NCBI GenBank assembly: GCA_029547205.1
Contig: JAKPPT010000072.1
Span: 124,001-188,000, forward strand
Origin: Spirochaetota bacterium
GTDB lineage: Bacteria > Spirochaetota > Spirochaetia > Treponematales > UBA12059
Reading direction: 5' to 3'
DNA length: 64,000 bases
Below are positions 52,555 through 62,087 of the stretch, in pieces; the stretch's first letter is position 1, and every line of letters begins with the position of its first letter. A program made the translations under genes and the position numbers. Under the pieces are notes generated by a model. The model was not told the origin of the DNA and did no database searches. It was given only the letters and a program-made list of their open reading frames with translations.

Positions 52555-55293
52555 ATGGCATTCAATCCTTTGACATTACTATTCGGTTCAAAACGTGAAC
52601 GTGATATATCACTTATGTTGCCCATACTCCAAAAAATCAATGCTTGTGAAGCGTGGGCATGTTCGCTCAGTTCTGATGATTTCCCAAAAGAAACTGAAAA
52701 ATTTCGAAATAGAATTTTGCAAGGTGAAACACTGGATGCTATTTTACCAGAAGCCTTTGCTCTCGCACGAGAAGCAGCACGCCGTACACTTGGAGAACGA
52801 CCGTTTGATACACAAATCCTCGGAGGTATCGTTTTACATTCTGGTAAAATTGTAGAAATGAAAACTGGTGAGGGAAAAACACTATCATCGGTAGCTGCAG
52901 CGTACCTAAATGCTTTAACAGGTAAAGGCGTACACATTATTACGGTAAATGACTATCTTGCAGAACGCGATTCGCAGTGGATGGGCTCGGTTTTTAAATT
53001 CCTGGGACTTTCAGTTGGTGTTATCCTTTCTTCGATGGATAACGCTGCTCGAAAAAAGGCATACGAATGCGATATTACATATGGAACAAATAATGAGTTT
53101 GGCTTTGATTACCTGCGCGATAATATGGTTCTGGATATGTCTGAAAAAGTCCAGCGCGGTCACCATTACTGCATTATTGATGAAATCGATTCAGTTTTAA
53201 TAGATGAAGCCAGAACCCCACTCATCATATCAGGTGCTGCTGAGGATGACACGTATAAAATTGTTGAAGTTCAGCGGCTTATCCATAACCTGGTAGAAGT
53301 AAAAAAGAACCCGGAAACTGGAGAGTATCCAAAAGAGGAAGAAGGTGAAATTCTTGATGGTGATTACAAAATTGATGAAAAAAATAAGAGAATATCATTC
53401 ACATCACAGGGTTTGAACAAAATTGAAGAATTATTGAAAAAACGGGGGCTGATTCAGTCTTCATTATTTGATGAACAGAATTTTGAATATACTCATTACT
53501 TTACCCAGGCTATCCGTGCACGCGAATTATTTCATAAAGATGTTGACTATGTAGTGCAAGATGGTCTTGTACAGATTGTAGATGAGTTTACTGGACGCAT
53601 ACTCCATGGCAGAAGGTATTCCGATGGTTTGCATGAAGCGCTCGAAGCGAAAGAGCGTATTCGAATTGCCCGTAGAAACCGAACGATGGCAACGATATCG
53701 TTTCAAAATTATTTCCGCCTCTATACCAAACTGTCTGGAATGACCGGTACTGCAGAAACAGAAGCTCTGGAATTTCAAAAAATCTATAACCTGGATGTGA
53801 TTGTAATACCTACTAACAAGCCTGTCATACGAAACGATGAAGATGATATTGTATTTCTCAATGAAGCGGATAAGTTTGCTGCAATTTGCGATGAGGTAGT
53901 GGAAGTTCACAAACGAGGGCAACCAATTCTTATTGGAACTGTTTCAATCGAGAAATCAGAAAAATTATCGGCAGCGCTGACTAAAAAAGGCATTAAGCAT
54001 GAAGTGCTCAATGCAAAAAACCATGCACGTGAAGCAGGAATTATTGCAGAGGCAGGCAGCTTTGGCGCAGTGACAATTGCTACCAACATGGCAGGCCGCG
54101 GTACTGATATAAAACTTGGCGGTAATTTTGAACATCGAGTGCTCAAAAAAGCTGGAACAAATGCAACTCCTGAAATTTTAAATGAAATTACCAAAAAGGA
54201 ATATCCTGAATGGCTTAAGGATAATCAGAAAGTAAAAGAGAGCGGTGGTCTCTATGTATTAGGAACAGAACGACATGAATCTCGCCGAATTGATAATCAG
54301 CTTCGAGGACGTTCAGGACGACAGGGTGACCCTGGAAAATCAAAGTTTTTTATTTCACTTGATGATGAACTCATGCGTCTCTTTGGCGGTTCAAGTTTAA
54401 AAAATTTAATGCAGCGCATTGGAATGAAACCAGGGGATGCAATCAATCATCCTCTACTCAATAAAACAATTGAGAATGCACAAAAAAAAGTTGAAGAACG
54501 AAACTTTGAAGTACGAAAACATCTGCTTGAGTATGATGATGTACTCAATGAGCAGAGAAAATTTATCTATACTCAACGTGATGAGATTTTACAGAGTAAA
54601 AATCTCATAGAACGAGTTGAACGTACAGCATATGAATATATCGATGATTTACTGGAAGAGTTATTCGGAAAATCCGAAACTGTTACACCAGAACTGCTCA
54701 AGCAATTTAGCATGCAGATCAAAGATGAATTAGGAATCGTGCTTGATTCAAGCAAAGCTGTTAAAACTATTCATGAGCTTCGAGCAGAAGTAGAAAATGC
54801 TATAAAAAAAGATATCGAACAAAAAGTAGCTGTAGCTGGTATGGAAAATATCAATCAGTTTATCAAATTGCGCTATATTATGACTATTGATAAACTCTGG
54901 ATCGATCATCTGGAAAACATGGAAGCACTTCGAGAAGCTGTATATTTGCGTCACTATGCACAGAAAAATCCGCTCATGGAATATAAACTTGAAGGCTTCA
55001 ATATGTTTGATGAAATGATACTTGCAATTAAACGAAATGTTGCAATTGTATTTTTCAAAGCGCGTATTCAACAATCAGAAACTCGAACCTACAGTACAGG
55101 TGTACGGGAAATTCAGACACAGCATCAGGAACTAGGACAATTTAATGGTGGGCAATCTACATCTGATTCAAAACAGCCTGTACAACAGACTATGCAGCAA
55201 ACAACTGTCGTTAGAACCATGCCCAAAGTTGGACGAAATGATCCATGTCCTTGTGGTTCTGGGAAAAAATACAAACATTGTCATGGACGATAA
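52555..55293 (+). CDS. secA: Preprotein translocase ATPase SecA
   Basis: A 912-residue motor of the Sec pathway. The start at ATG 52555 ([18 protein letters not shown]) fits the family; the upstream frame is unrelated. Walker A is [11 protein letters not shown], Walker B is [17 protein letters not shown], and [21 protein letters not shown] and [13 protein letters not shown] belong to the second helicase domain. The zinc-binding C-terminus [14 protein letters not shown] is present. The preprotein cross-linking domain carries an insertion ([20 protein letters not shown]). The lack of a ribosome-binding site is unusual for a gene of this importance. Confidence 0.97.
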   Translation: MAFNPLTLLFGSKRERDISLMLPILQKINACEAWACSLSSDDFPKETEKFRNRILQGETLDAILPEAFALAREAARRTLGERPFDTQILGGIVLHSGKIVEMKTGEGKTLSSVAAAYLNALTGKGVHIITVNDYLAERDSQWMGSVFKFLGLSVGVILSSMDNAARKKAYECDITYGTNNEFGFDYLRDNMVLDMSEKVQRGHHYCIIDEIDSVLIDEARTPLIISGAAEDDTYKIVEVQRLIHNLVEVKKNPETGEYPKEEEGEILDGDYKIDEKNKRISFTSQGLNKIEELLKKRGLIQSSLFDEQNFEYTHYFTQAIRARELFHKDVDYVVQDGLVQIVDEFTGRILHGRRYSDGLHEALEAKERIRIARRNRTMATISFQNYFRLYTKLSGMTGTAETEALEFQKIYNLDVIVIPTNKPVIRNDEDDIVFLNEADKFAAICDEVVEVHKRGQPILIGTVSIEKSEKLSAALTKKGIKHEVLNAKNHAREAGIIAEAGSFGAVTIATNMAGRGTDIKLGGNFEHRVLKKAGTNATPEILNEITKKEYPEWLKDNQKVKESGGLYVLGTERHESRRIDNQLRGRSGRQGDPGKSKFFISLDDELMRLFGGSSLKNLMQRIGMKPGDAINHPLLNKTIENAQKKVEERNFEVRKHLLEYDDVLNEQRKFIYTQRDEILQSKNLIERVERTAYEYIDDLLEELFGKSETVTPELLKQFSMQIKDELGIVLDSSKAVKTIHELRAEVENAIKKDIEQKVAVAGMENINQFIKLRYIMTIDKLWIDHLENMEALREAVYLRHYAQKNPLMEYKLEGFNMFDEMILAIKRNVAIVFFKARIQQSETRTYSTGVREIQTQHQELGQFNGGQSTSDSKQPVQQTMQQTTVVRTMPKVGRNDPCPCGSGKKYKHCHGR

Positions 55294-55295
55294 GA

Positions 55296-55334
55296 ACACA
55301 TAATAACGTAGCATACATCACGTTTATTATGTGT
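55296..55334. terminator. Possible bidirectional hairpin between secA and clpC
   Basis: An 11-bp stem ACACATAATAA / TTATTATGTGT with a 17-nt loop lies between the convergent stops. Neither side has a strong T run, so it is a weak terminator candidate. Confidence 0.35.
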
Positions 55335-55348
55335 ATCTGTGTCCTCTA

Positions 55349-57823
55349 TTATTTGACCGCAATAGTGTCGGTTGCCTCAATTTTTTTTGGTGCAGCGGAT
55401 ACTGATATAATAATTTCATCATTTTTACAGCTAACATGAATAGTTGAATGAGGAGCATACGTTCCAGAGATTATACCTTCAGCAATTTTATTCTCGATTT
55501 CTTTGGTTATAAGTCTACGTAATGGTCTGGCTCCATATGCATCACTGTATCCGTGTTCAATGAAATAGTGTTTTGCATGTTTATCTATTTTTAATTGTAA
55601 ATTTTGATTGTATAAACGTTCCTGAAGTTTAGTAATTTCTAAATCAAAAATAGCTTCAACATCTTGTCGAGAAAGTGGTTCAAATACAATGATTTCATCT
55701 ATTCGATTTATAAATTCTGGTTTTAAAAACGTCATTAATGCTTTATTTGCCGATTCCTTAATAATGGTGTAATCGAAACGTTTTTCTTCACTTCCAAATC
55801 CAAGTCGTTTACCATGTAATATTTCTTGTGTTCCTGCATTACTGGTCATAATTAAAAGCGCATTTCTGAAAGAAACAGTATGCCCAAGATTATCTTGTAG
55901 TTCACCTTCTTCTAATACCTGCAGGAGCAGGTTAAAAACATCAGGATGAGCTTTTTCAATTTCATCAAAGAGAATAATGCAGTATGGTTTATATCGCACT
56001 TTTTCTGTGAGAAGTCCTCCCTCTTCGTAACCGACATAACCGGGAGGAGAGCCTACCAGCCTTGCTACGGTGTGTTTTTCCATAAAATCGGACATATCAA
56101 TACGGATGAGTGCCTCGGTATCTCCAAATAAGATTTCAGCAAGTGTTTTTGCTAGTAAAGTTTTGCCAACTCCTGTTGGACCAAGAAAAATAAAGGAACC
56201 ATAGGGTCTCCGTTCATCTGCAATTCCTGCACGAGCCCTTCGTATTGCATGTGCAATTGCTTTAACAGCCTCATGCTGGCCAATGATACGTTCATGAATC
56301 ATTGATTCAAGCTTAGTGAGATACAAAGAATCATCATCATGAATGCGGTTGATTGGTATACCGGTCATCGTTGCTACAGCGTTATAGATATCATCTTCTG
56401 TAACCTGTATGTATGCATTACTGTTTAGCGAATCAGCTTGTTCAAGTTCAGCTTTTAACTGTTTTATTTTATCTCGAATTTCAGCTGCTGCTTCATAATT
56501 TTGTTGTGAAACAAGCTGCAGTTTTTGAGCAGATAGTTCGGAAATCTGCTCTCGAATAGAATTATGAGCTTCCTGTACAAAAGTAGCAAGCTGTTTTGCT
56601 GCTCCCGCTTCATCAATAATATCAATAGCCTTATCGGGGAAAGATCGTTCATGTAGAAAACGTTTTGCAAGTTTTACTGCAGCTTCTAATGCTTCTTTTG
56701 AGTAGTGAACACGATGAAATTTTTCGTAATATGATTTAATTCCTTCCAGAATTTCAAGCGTTGCTTTTGAATCAGGCTCTTCTACAAGGACAGTTTGAAA
56801 TCTCCGTTCTAATGCAGCATCTTTTTCCAGGTATTTTTTATATTCACTGATTGTAGTGGCACCGATGCATTGAATTTCACCGCGTGATAGACTTGGTTTG
56901 AGTATATTAGATGCATCAATTGTGCCTTCTGCTCCGCCTGCGCCAATTATAGTGTGTATCTCATCTATGAAAAGAATTATATTTTTTTCAGTTATGATTT
57001 CTTTAATTATTTTTTTTAAGCGCTCTTCAAATTCGCCTCGATACTTTGTGCCTGCAACAATTGATGCCATATCCAGCATGATAATACGTTTTTCTTGTAA
57101 ACTTGCAGGAACATTTTTTTGTGCAATGTACTGAGCAAGACCTTCTATAAGAGCAGTTTTGCCAACTCCCGGTTCGCCCAGCAGTATTGGATTATTCTTT
57201 GTCCTGCGACATAAAATTTGAATAATTCTCCGGAGTTCTTGTTTCCTATCAATGATTGGATCAAGTTTATTGTTTCTTGCAAGAGCGGTAAGATCAGTTG
57301 AAAAATCATCGAGAAATAGTTTTTTTATTCCAGAGCTGGTATATTTTGAATTTTGAATAGCATTTCGTACCTGCTGTTCTTCTACTGATGATGTGATTTC
57401 TTGAAGTGATTTTTTTAATTGCTCGTAGCTTATGGAATTTTTTAGGAGAAAATTGTGCAAAACTGAATCATCTTCTCGTGCAGAAGAAAGTACAAGATGT
57501 TCTGTTCCGATATATTCACTTTCAAGAAAATGTGCTTCTTCAGCAGCAGTTTCGAGCATGATTTTTAATCTGCGTGATAAGGGTGCATCACCAAGTAAAA
57601 ACCCGCTTTTTTTAGATATACATGCTTTTTCTAATTCAAGTTTGAGTTCAAGGAGATCGATAGAAAGCGATTCCAATAGTTTGTAACCCGAACCTTCTTC
57701 TGAACGCAAAATTGCAAGCAGCACATGTTCTGGCAACAATTCGGTTGAATGAAAATGCTTTGCTTCTTCTTGAGCAAGTATTGTCAATACCTTTTGGGCA
57801 CGCTTAGTTAATCCCTTAAACAC
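55349..57823 (-). CDS. clpC: ATP-dependent Clp protease ATPase ClpC
   Basis: An 824-residue AAA+ unfoldase that feeds proteins to ClpP. The Clp N-domain (residues 1-150) is followed by AAA+ module 1 (GEPGVGKTALIEG, VLFIDEIHTIIGAGGAEG), a UVR/middle motif (LQLVSQQNYEAAAEIRDKIKQL), and AAA+ module 2 (GPTGVGKTLLAKTL, ILFDEIEKAHPDVFNLLLQ). The start is GTG 57823, directly after the mcsB stop, with AAAGGAG inside mcsB. It is the last gene of the mini-mcsA/mcsB/clpC operon. ClpP is not in the window. Confidence 0.95.
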   Translation of the reverse strand: MFKGLTKRAQKVLTILAQEEAKHFHSTELLPEHVLLAILRSEEGSGYKLLESLSIDLLELKLELEKACISKKSGFLLGDAPLSRRLKIMLETAAEEAHFLESEYIGTEHLVLSSAREDDSVLHNFLLKNSISYEQLKKSLQEITSSVEEQQVRNAIQNSKYTSSGIKKLFLDDFSTDLTALARNNKLDPIIDRKQELRRIIQILCRRTKNNPILLGEPGVGKTALIEGLAQYIAQKNVPASLQEKRIIMLDMASIVAGTKYRGEFEERLKKIIKEIITEKNIILFIDEIHTIIGAGGAEGTIDASNILKPSLSRGEIQCIGATTISEYKKYLEKDAALERRFQTVLVEEPDSKATLEILEGIKSYYEKFHRVHYSKEALEAAVKLAKRFLHERSFPDKAIDIIDEAGAAKQLATFVQEAHNSIREQISELSAQKLQLVSQQNYEAAAEIRDKIKQLKAELEQADSLNSNAYIQVTEDDIYNAVATMTGIPINRIHDDDSLYLTKLESMIHERIIGQHEAVKAIAHAIRRARAGIADERRPYGSFIFLGPTGVGKTLLAKTLAEILFGDTEALIRIDMSDFMEKHTVARLVGSPPGYVGYEEGGLLTEKVRYKPYCIILFDEIEKAHPDVFNLLLQVLEEGELQDNLGHTVSFRNALLIMTSNAGTQEILHGKRLGFGSEEKRFDYTIIKESANKALMTFLKPEFINRIDEIIVFEPLSRQDVEAIFDLEITKLQERLYNQNLQLKIDKHAKHYFIEHGYSDAYGARPLRRLITKEIENKIAEGIISGTYAPHSTIHVSCKNDEIIISVSAAPKKIEATDTIAVK

Positions 57824-58828
57824 TCAAAACTCCTTTGTGTTAAATGTAATATATTTTGCAATTTTTTTCATCTGTACAGCACGAGTTTGAGCTTCTGATT
57901 CAAGTTTTTCGTGCTGATTCTCTACTGTAAGAACAGGATCGCAAATAATGTAAGAATCAAGAATCGTTGGATGCTCACAGGTAAGAACGCCTGTTTGTAT
58001 GCCAAATCGTATATCAGACATGATAGCAATATATTCGTCATACGAGACTTCATACGCGTACTGTAATAAACCAAATGACCGTCCAATTTTATCATACAAT
58101 TGTAATGTATTATTTGATAACAACTTAGCTTGAATTGTTTGTTCATATTCGATAAGTGATTGCAGGGCACGTTCTATTCTTTCCAGATAGTTTGCTTCAT
58201 ATCCAAAAGGAATTACTGGCATGGTAATTGTAAAAAAAGCTCCATTAGGACCAAATGACGATAGCGATTTACTCGAAATTTCACATCCAGTTTCTAATAT
58301 CTGTCTGAAAACAGAATCAAGTGCTCCGTATAGACTAAGTCCTGGTACATGAATAAGAAAAGAAAAAACCATACCTGTACCAAGTTCGGCTATTGATGTT
58401 GTGAGGTATCCGAATTCTTGATCATATGCAAACTGTAAATGGTTACTAAAAGTGTTTAAATCATGTATGCATTGTTCGTAAAGGGAACGTACCAAAAAAC
58501 CTGGCTGCTGTAATTTGTATGTAAGATGATTTTCATCACAGATTACATAATATGCGTGAGTAACAGGATCATTGAGGATATAATGAGATGGTTCTAATGT
58601 AAAGCTTTTAGAAATAATACCTTGCGATACAAGCATATTTTTCTGAGAAAGCGTTAAAGATGGTATTTGAATAACATGCAATTGTAAAGCTTTAGCTATT
58701 TTAATGATTGTTTGTTGAAGTTCTTGTTGTTCTTGCAAATTGATAGTGGTTGAAAATTTATAACCAGAAATATTTCGCGAAGTAGTAATCATTGAAACAA
58801 GTATTACATTCGTTGTTGGTTCACTCAT
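57824..58828 (-). CDS. McsB-like protein, probable pseudokinase
   Basis: A 334-residue protein of the ATP:guanido phosphotransferase (McsB arginine kinase) family. I start it at ATG 58828 after AGAGG. Conserved parts are FGYLTTSIAELGTG (residues about 139-152), HVPGLSLYGAL, and GRSFGLLQYA with MSDIRFGIQTG. Compared with B. subtilis McsB as I recall it, the N-terminal S-x-R-x-R-x-x-R is VSMITTSRN (first two Arg lost). The active Cys in LTSCPTN is replaced in LTTSIAE, the Arg of GTGLRAS is Val in GTGMVFS, and the acidic GEGSEAVGN loop reads SLSSFGPNG. It is therefore probably not a kinase but may still regulate ClpC or bind phosphoarginine. Confidence 0.85.
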   Translation of the reverse strand: MSEPTTNVILVSMITTSRNISGYKFSTTINLQEQQELQQTIIKIAKALQLHVIQIPSLTLSQKNMLVSQGIISKSFTLEPSHYILNDPVTHAYYVICDENHLTYKLQQPGFLVRSLYEQCIHDLNTFSNHLQFAYDQEFGYLTTSIAELGTGMVFSFLIHVPGLSLYGALDSVFRQILETGCEISSKSLSSFGPNGAFFTITMPVIPFGYEANYLERIERALQSLIEYEQTIQAKLLSNNTLQLYDKIGRSFGLLQYAYEVSYDEYIAIMSDIRFGIQTGVLTCEHPTILDSYIICDPVLTVENQHEKLESEAQTRAVQMKKIAKYITFNTKEF

Positions 58829-58997
58829 TAGTTCCTCTAATTTTATTCGCATGAGGAGAAAAAATAGTGGTATGTGACCATGTATTTTTATATATTTTTA
58901 AGATTTCATCTTTAAAAACTATACTACACTGTTCACAGCCAAGCTTTTTTAAACGGAGTAATGTTTCTAAATTCATAGCACAGTGTGGGCATTCCAT
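58821..58997 (-). CDS. Mini-McsA: 58-residue zinc-binding protein upstream of mcsB
   Basis: A small gene overlapping mcsB by 8 nt (ATGAGTGA). The protein starts MECPHCAMN and has a second pair CEQCSI (residues 21-24), a CxxC...CxxC zinc motif. AGAGGA lies before its ATG. In Firmicutes the protein before McsB is McsA (about 180 aa), with several CxxC pairs and a coiled-coil UVR region. This one keeps a single zinc site. It probably activates or scaffolds the neighbouring McsB-like protein and ClpC. Confidence 0.75.
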   Translation of the reverse strand: MECPHCAMNLETLLRLKKLGCEQCSIVFKDEILKIYKNTWSHTTIFSPHANKIRGTNE

Positions 58998-59018
58998 GTT
59001 TCCTCTCGCTTCAATTCA

Positions 59019-59033
59019 CTAGTATATTACTAG
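59019..59033. promoter_or_regulatory. Candidate operator palindrome
   Basis: CTAGTA-TAT-TACTAG is a perfect inverted repeat located at and just after the -10 box of the minus-strand clp operon promoter. The sequence does not match the CtsR or HrcA (CIRCE) sites known in Firmicutes. Confidence 0.4.
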
Positions 59034-59060
59034 TATATGATGCAGCAATATTGTTGACAA
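59032..59060 (-). promoter_or_regulatory. Predicted promoter of mcsA-mcsB-clpC operon
   Basis: On the minus strand TTGTCA (59060..59055) is followed after 17 nt by TATACT (59037..59032). Its -35 box overlaps the -35 box of the divergent plus-strand promoter. Confidence 0.55.
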
Positions 59061-59082
59061 TAGCAATGGACGCAAGTACAAA
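59054..59082 (+). promoter_or_regulatory. Predicted promoter of ABC importer operon
   Basis: TTGACA (59054..59059), a 17-nt spacer and TACAAA (59077..59082), about 38 nt before the ATG. AAAGGAGG precedes the ATG. No TPP or other riboswitch fold is visible. Confidence 0.55.
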
Positions 59083-59120
59083 TAATTGTGTATATATAGT
59101 AGTAAAGGAGGCTATTACAA

Positions 59121-60128
59121 ATGATACATAAATTCAAACATTTTTTGCTCGTTTTGATCATTTTTGGTTTGTTTTCAATTGCTGTTTTTAGTCTTGGCAG
59201 TAAAACATCCGAATCGGAACCGACAACGGTACAGCTAGGGCTTATAAAGGGACCAACGGGAATAGGTGCACTCCATATCGTTAAAAAGCCAGAGTTTAAT
59301 TCCAAAACCATTATGGTGCAGCTGCTCCCTTCTGTTGACGCTGTTACAGCAAAAATACTTACTCAAGAGCTTGATTTTGCTGTGTTACCCGTAAATGTTG
59401 CTGCAAAACTCTATAATTCAGGTGTAGACTATCCTGCACTTGCAGTTATTGGTAATGGTATGGTTCAAATTTTAACCAGTAATGCTGATATTAGAACTTT
59501 TGCTGATTTAGTAGGTAAATCAATTTATGTTGCAGGGCAGGGAGCTACACCCGAGTACCTTCTACGAACAATTGCCCGTTTTTATAATATTCCGGTTTAT
59601 GCTCAAAATGAATCAAAACCAGATGGTATTACCATGATATTTTCAATGCCGTACCCTGAAATGGCTGCATCATTAGCTGCAGGAAAAATTGAAACAGCAG
59701 TTTTACCTGAACCATTTGCTACAGTTGCCCGTCTCAACAATAATTCACTTCGTGAACCTTTTTCGATTGCTGCTGATTGGACAAAAGCTACTGGACAAAA
59801 AGATTATCCAATGACAGTACTCGTTGTAAAAGGAAGCCTTGTACGCCAATATCCATCCTTAGTTTCACAGTTTATGAAATACTATAAACAATCAATGGAT
59901 GCTGTAATTGCAAATCCAAGCGAGGCAGGTACACTTGCTGAGGAATTAGGGTTTGGGCTTAAAGCTGGTATTGTCAAAGCATCAATTCCAAAATCAAACT
60001 ATGTTTTTATTCCTGCGTCTGATGCCAAGCCGCAAATTACGGCTCTATTGAATATATTTTTAAAAGAAGTGCCTGATTCAATAGGTGGTAAACTTCCTGA
60101 TAATACATTTTATTGCGCTGTTAAATGA
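59121..60128 (+). CDS. ABC transporter substrate-binding protein (NMT1/SsuA-like)
   Basis: A 335-residue exported binding protein. The signal peptide is at about 8-30 with a run of hydrophobic residues before SKTSESE; there is no lipobox Cys. The NMT1/THI5-like fold is seen in LIKGPTGIGALHIVKKPEF, LDFAVLPVNVAAKLY, GKSIYVAGQGATPEYLL and TAVLPEPFATVA. Relatives bind thiamine precursors, sulfonates, nitrate or aromatic compounds; the cargo is not decided. It overlaps the permease by ATGA. Confidence 0.85.
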   Translation: MIHKFKHFLLVLIIFGLFSIAVFSLGSKTSESEPTTVQLGLIKGPTGIGALHIVKKPEFNSKTIMVQLLPSVDAVTAKILTQELDFAVLPVNVAAKLYNSGVDYPALAVIGNGMVQILTSNADIRTFADLVGKSIYVAGQGATPEYLLRTIARFYNIPVYAQNESKPDGITMIFSMPYPEMAASLAAGKIETAVLPEPFATVARLNNNSLREPFSIAADWTKATGQKDYPMTVLVVKGSLVRQYPSLVSQFMKYYKQSMDAVIANPSEAGTLAEELGFGLKAGIVKASIPKSNYVFIPASDAKPQITALLNIFLKEVPDSIGGKLPDNTFYCAVK

Positions 60129-60889
60129 AAAAAGAAAAACTATCCAGAATTTTTTATTACAGTTTAGGACTTTTCCTTTTTTTTGTAGTATGGAAAGGGG
60201 GAGCCCTTATCTATAAAAAAGATATTATTCTACCTCAGCCTGAGTTAGTTGTGCGTGAGCTAATCAGTCTAGCTCAATCTGCTTCTTTTAGCAAAATAAT
60301 ATACGGTACCATACAGCGCGGGCTCTACGCATTTTTTATTGCAATGATACTCGGAGTTACTGTTGGAATTGTATCATTTTTAATACCAGCTTTTTCTATT
60401 GCAATTCATCCATTTATGACATTAATCAGAGCCACACCAGTTGTAGCACTCATTCTTTTAGCTCTCATCTGGTTTCCATCAACTTTTGTACCTGTTTTTT
60501 CTGCAATATTGATGAGTTTTCCAGTAATTACTACGAGCATATACACAGGGCTTACCTCTGTTGATGGACAATATGTTGAGATGATGAAAGCCTACCGCTT
60601 TTTACCATTCGATCAAATTAGATACCTTTATATACCAACCTTAAAACCATTCTTTTTCAATGCATTGCAGAATACATTGAGCTTAACCTGGAAAGTTGTC
60701 ATTGCTGGAGAAATTCTCAGTCAGCCTGTTTTTGCAATTGGTACCGAAATGAATAATGCTCGAATTATGTTAGAAACACCAAAAGTATTTGCATGGGTAC
60801 TTTGTGGAATTTTTTTATGTGCTGTAAGTGATTTATTTTTTTATTTGTTATTTAGGAAAGCAAAATGGAACTTGCAATCAAAGACCTGA
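60125..60889 (+). CDS. ABC transporter permease (SsuC/TauC-like)
   Basis: A 254-residue membrane subunit with six predicted spans. It has the binding-protein-dependent motif near EMMKAYRFLPFDQIRYLYIPTLKP, and TLSLTWKVVIAGEIL as in the sulfonate/nitrate/thiamine-type permeases. Its last 25 nt overlap the ATPase gene. Confidence 0.88.
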   Translation: MKKEKLSRIFYYSLGLFLFFVVWKGGALIYKKDIILPQPELVVRELISLAQSASFSKIIYGTIQRGLYAFFIAMILGVTVGIVSFLIPAFSIAIHPFMTLIRATPVVALILLALIWFPSTFVPVFSAILMSFPVITTSIYTGLTSVDGQYVEMMKAYRFLPFDQIRYLYIPTLKPFFFNALQNTLSLTWKVVIAGEILSQPVFAIGTEMNNARIMLETPKVFAWVLCGIFLCAVSDLFFYLLFRKAKWNLQSKT

Positions 60890-61596
60890 TAAAACGTTAT
60901 GATGATTTATTAGTTCTCGATTCATTAACACATACTTTTTTACCGAATGAAATTTCGGTTATTCTTGGACCATCTGGCTGTGGTAAAACATCACTATTAA
61001 ATATTTTAAGTGGATTGGATACCCAATATTCTGGTTCGGTAGTTGGTTTTCATGATATTCCCAATAGTTATATTTTTCAAAACAACAGATTGTTGCCATG
61101 GATAAGTATTTTGGAAAATATTACAATACCCCTAAAATCACGTGTTCGTTCAAAATCAGATCGAGAAGCACTCGCGTATGATATTTTAAAAAAAGTAGAA
61201 CTTGAAAAATTTGCATACTACAAACCATTTCAGATTTCAGAAGGTATGCAAAAGCGTGCTGCGCTCGCTCGAGCATTTGCTAATCCTGGATCTATCTTAT
61301 TGCTCGATGAACCCTTTAGTGCTCTCGATATAAAAACTAAATTACTCATTATGGACTTGTTTATTTCCATACAGAAAGAGGAAAAACGAACTGCAATTGT
61401 GGTTACTCATGATGTAAAAGAAGCAATTTATATTGGCAATGAACTCATTGTTTTAAGCCAAAAACCTGCGCGAATCGTTAATCTCCTGCATAATCCTTTG
61501 TCATATGATTTGCGGCAATATCAAAGTAAAGCGTCTGCTGAACTTGAATCATTTTTATATGCATTGCTGCTTAATACTGAAACAACTCCCGTCTAG
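60865..61596 (+). CDS. ABC transporter ATPase (SsuB/TauB-like)
   Basis: A 243-residue ATP-binding subunit of the nitrate/sulfonate/taurine subgroup. Walker A is GPSGCGKTSLLN, and the signature region is ISEGMQKRAALARAF (Ile-Ser-Glu in place of the usual Leu-Ser-Gly). Walker B is ILLLDEPFSALD and the H-loop is VVTHDVKEA. It completes the three-gene importer. Confidence 0.9.
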   Translation: MELAIKDLIKRYDDLLVLDSLTHTFLPNEISVILGPSGCGKTSLLNILSGLDTQYSGSVVGFHDIPNSYIFQNNRLLPWISILENITIPLKSRVRSKSDREALAYDILKKVELEKFAYYKPFQISEGMQKRAALARAFANPGSILLLDEPFSALDIKTKLLIMDLFISIQKEEKRTAIVVTHDVKEAIYIGNELIVLSQKPARIVNLLHNPLSYDLRQYQSKASAELESFLYALLLNTETTPV

Positions 61597-61676
61597 TTAT
61601 TAATATTGACCGACGCTGGAAAATCTTGTAACGTTATTCTATACTGTAGATAGGTGAGTAATATTGAGGATATACA

Positions 61677-62087
61677 ATGGAACAGTTTTATTTTTTAAGC
61701 ATAGTAATGAATTTGTTAGCTGGTTATGCAATTATTCTTACCAATGCACCAGATAAAGGTACTGCATTTGACGGAGTAAGACATTACCTCAATGATGTTA
61801 CTGTTCGACTTGTCATTGGTATTCTTACAGCAACTATCGGACTACTTAAGCTTATCATAGTTATGCGGGGTGATATTCCAGTCATTGGAGACTTGCTTCC
61901 AGCCAGTGCTGGTATTGTTAGTGGCGCAAAATTATTCCTGGAGTTCTATCAACAAAACGCATCAGTTACTACTGATTCACTAGAAAAAATTAGTGATTTT
62001 TTTGGGAAATATGGCAAGACGATAGGTTTTGTAACCCTTGTCATTGCCATTGTGCATTTTCTGATTCCTCAAGTTGTTTTACTGTGA
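61677..62087 (+). CDS. Small membrane protein, function unknown
   Basis: A 136-residue protein with four predicted membrane helices (about 6-22, 45-65, 78-90 and 113-132). GAGGATAT precedes the ATG at a fair distance. Its stop overlaps the next ATG (TGATG). It was not recognised. Confidence 0.7.
   Translation: MEQFYFLSIVMNLLAGYAIILTNAPDKGTAFDGVRHYLNDVTVRLVIGILTATIGLLKLIIVMRGDIPVIGDLLPASAGIVSGAKLFLEFYQQNASVTTDSLEKISDFFGKYGKTIGFVTLVIAIVHFLIPQVVLL

Noticed and set aside
59019-59033. A CtsR or CIRCE site controlling the clp operon
   Set aside because: The palindrome does not match GGTCAAA-type or TTAGCACTC-type sites; a different regulator is more likely.
59001-59120. A thiamine (TPP) riboswitch in front of the NMT1-like ABC genes
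   Set aside because: The gap is short and filled with two promoters and an inverted repeat; no conserved TPP-box sequence such as CUGAGA or ACCUGA is seen.
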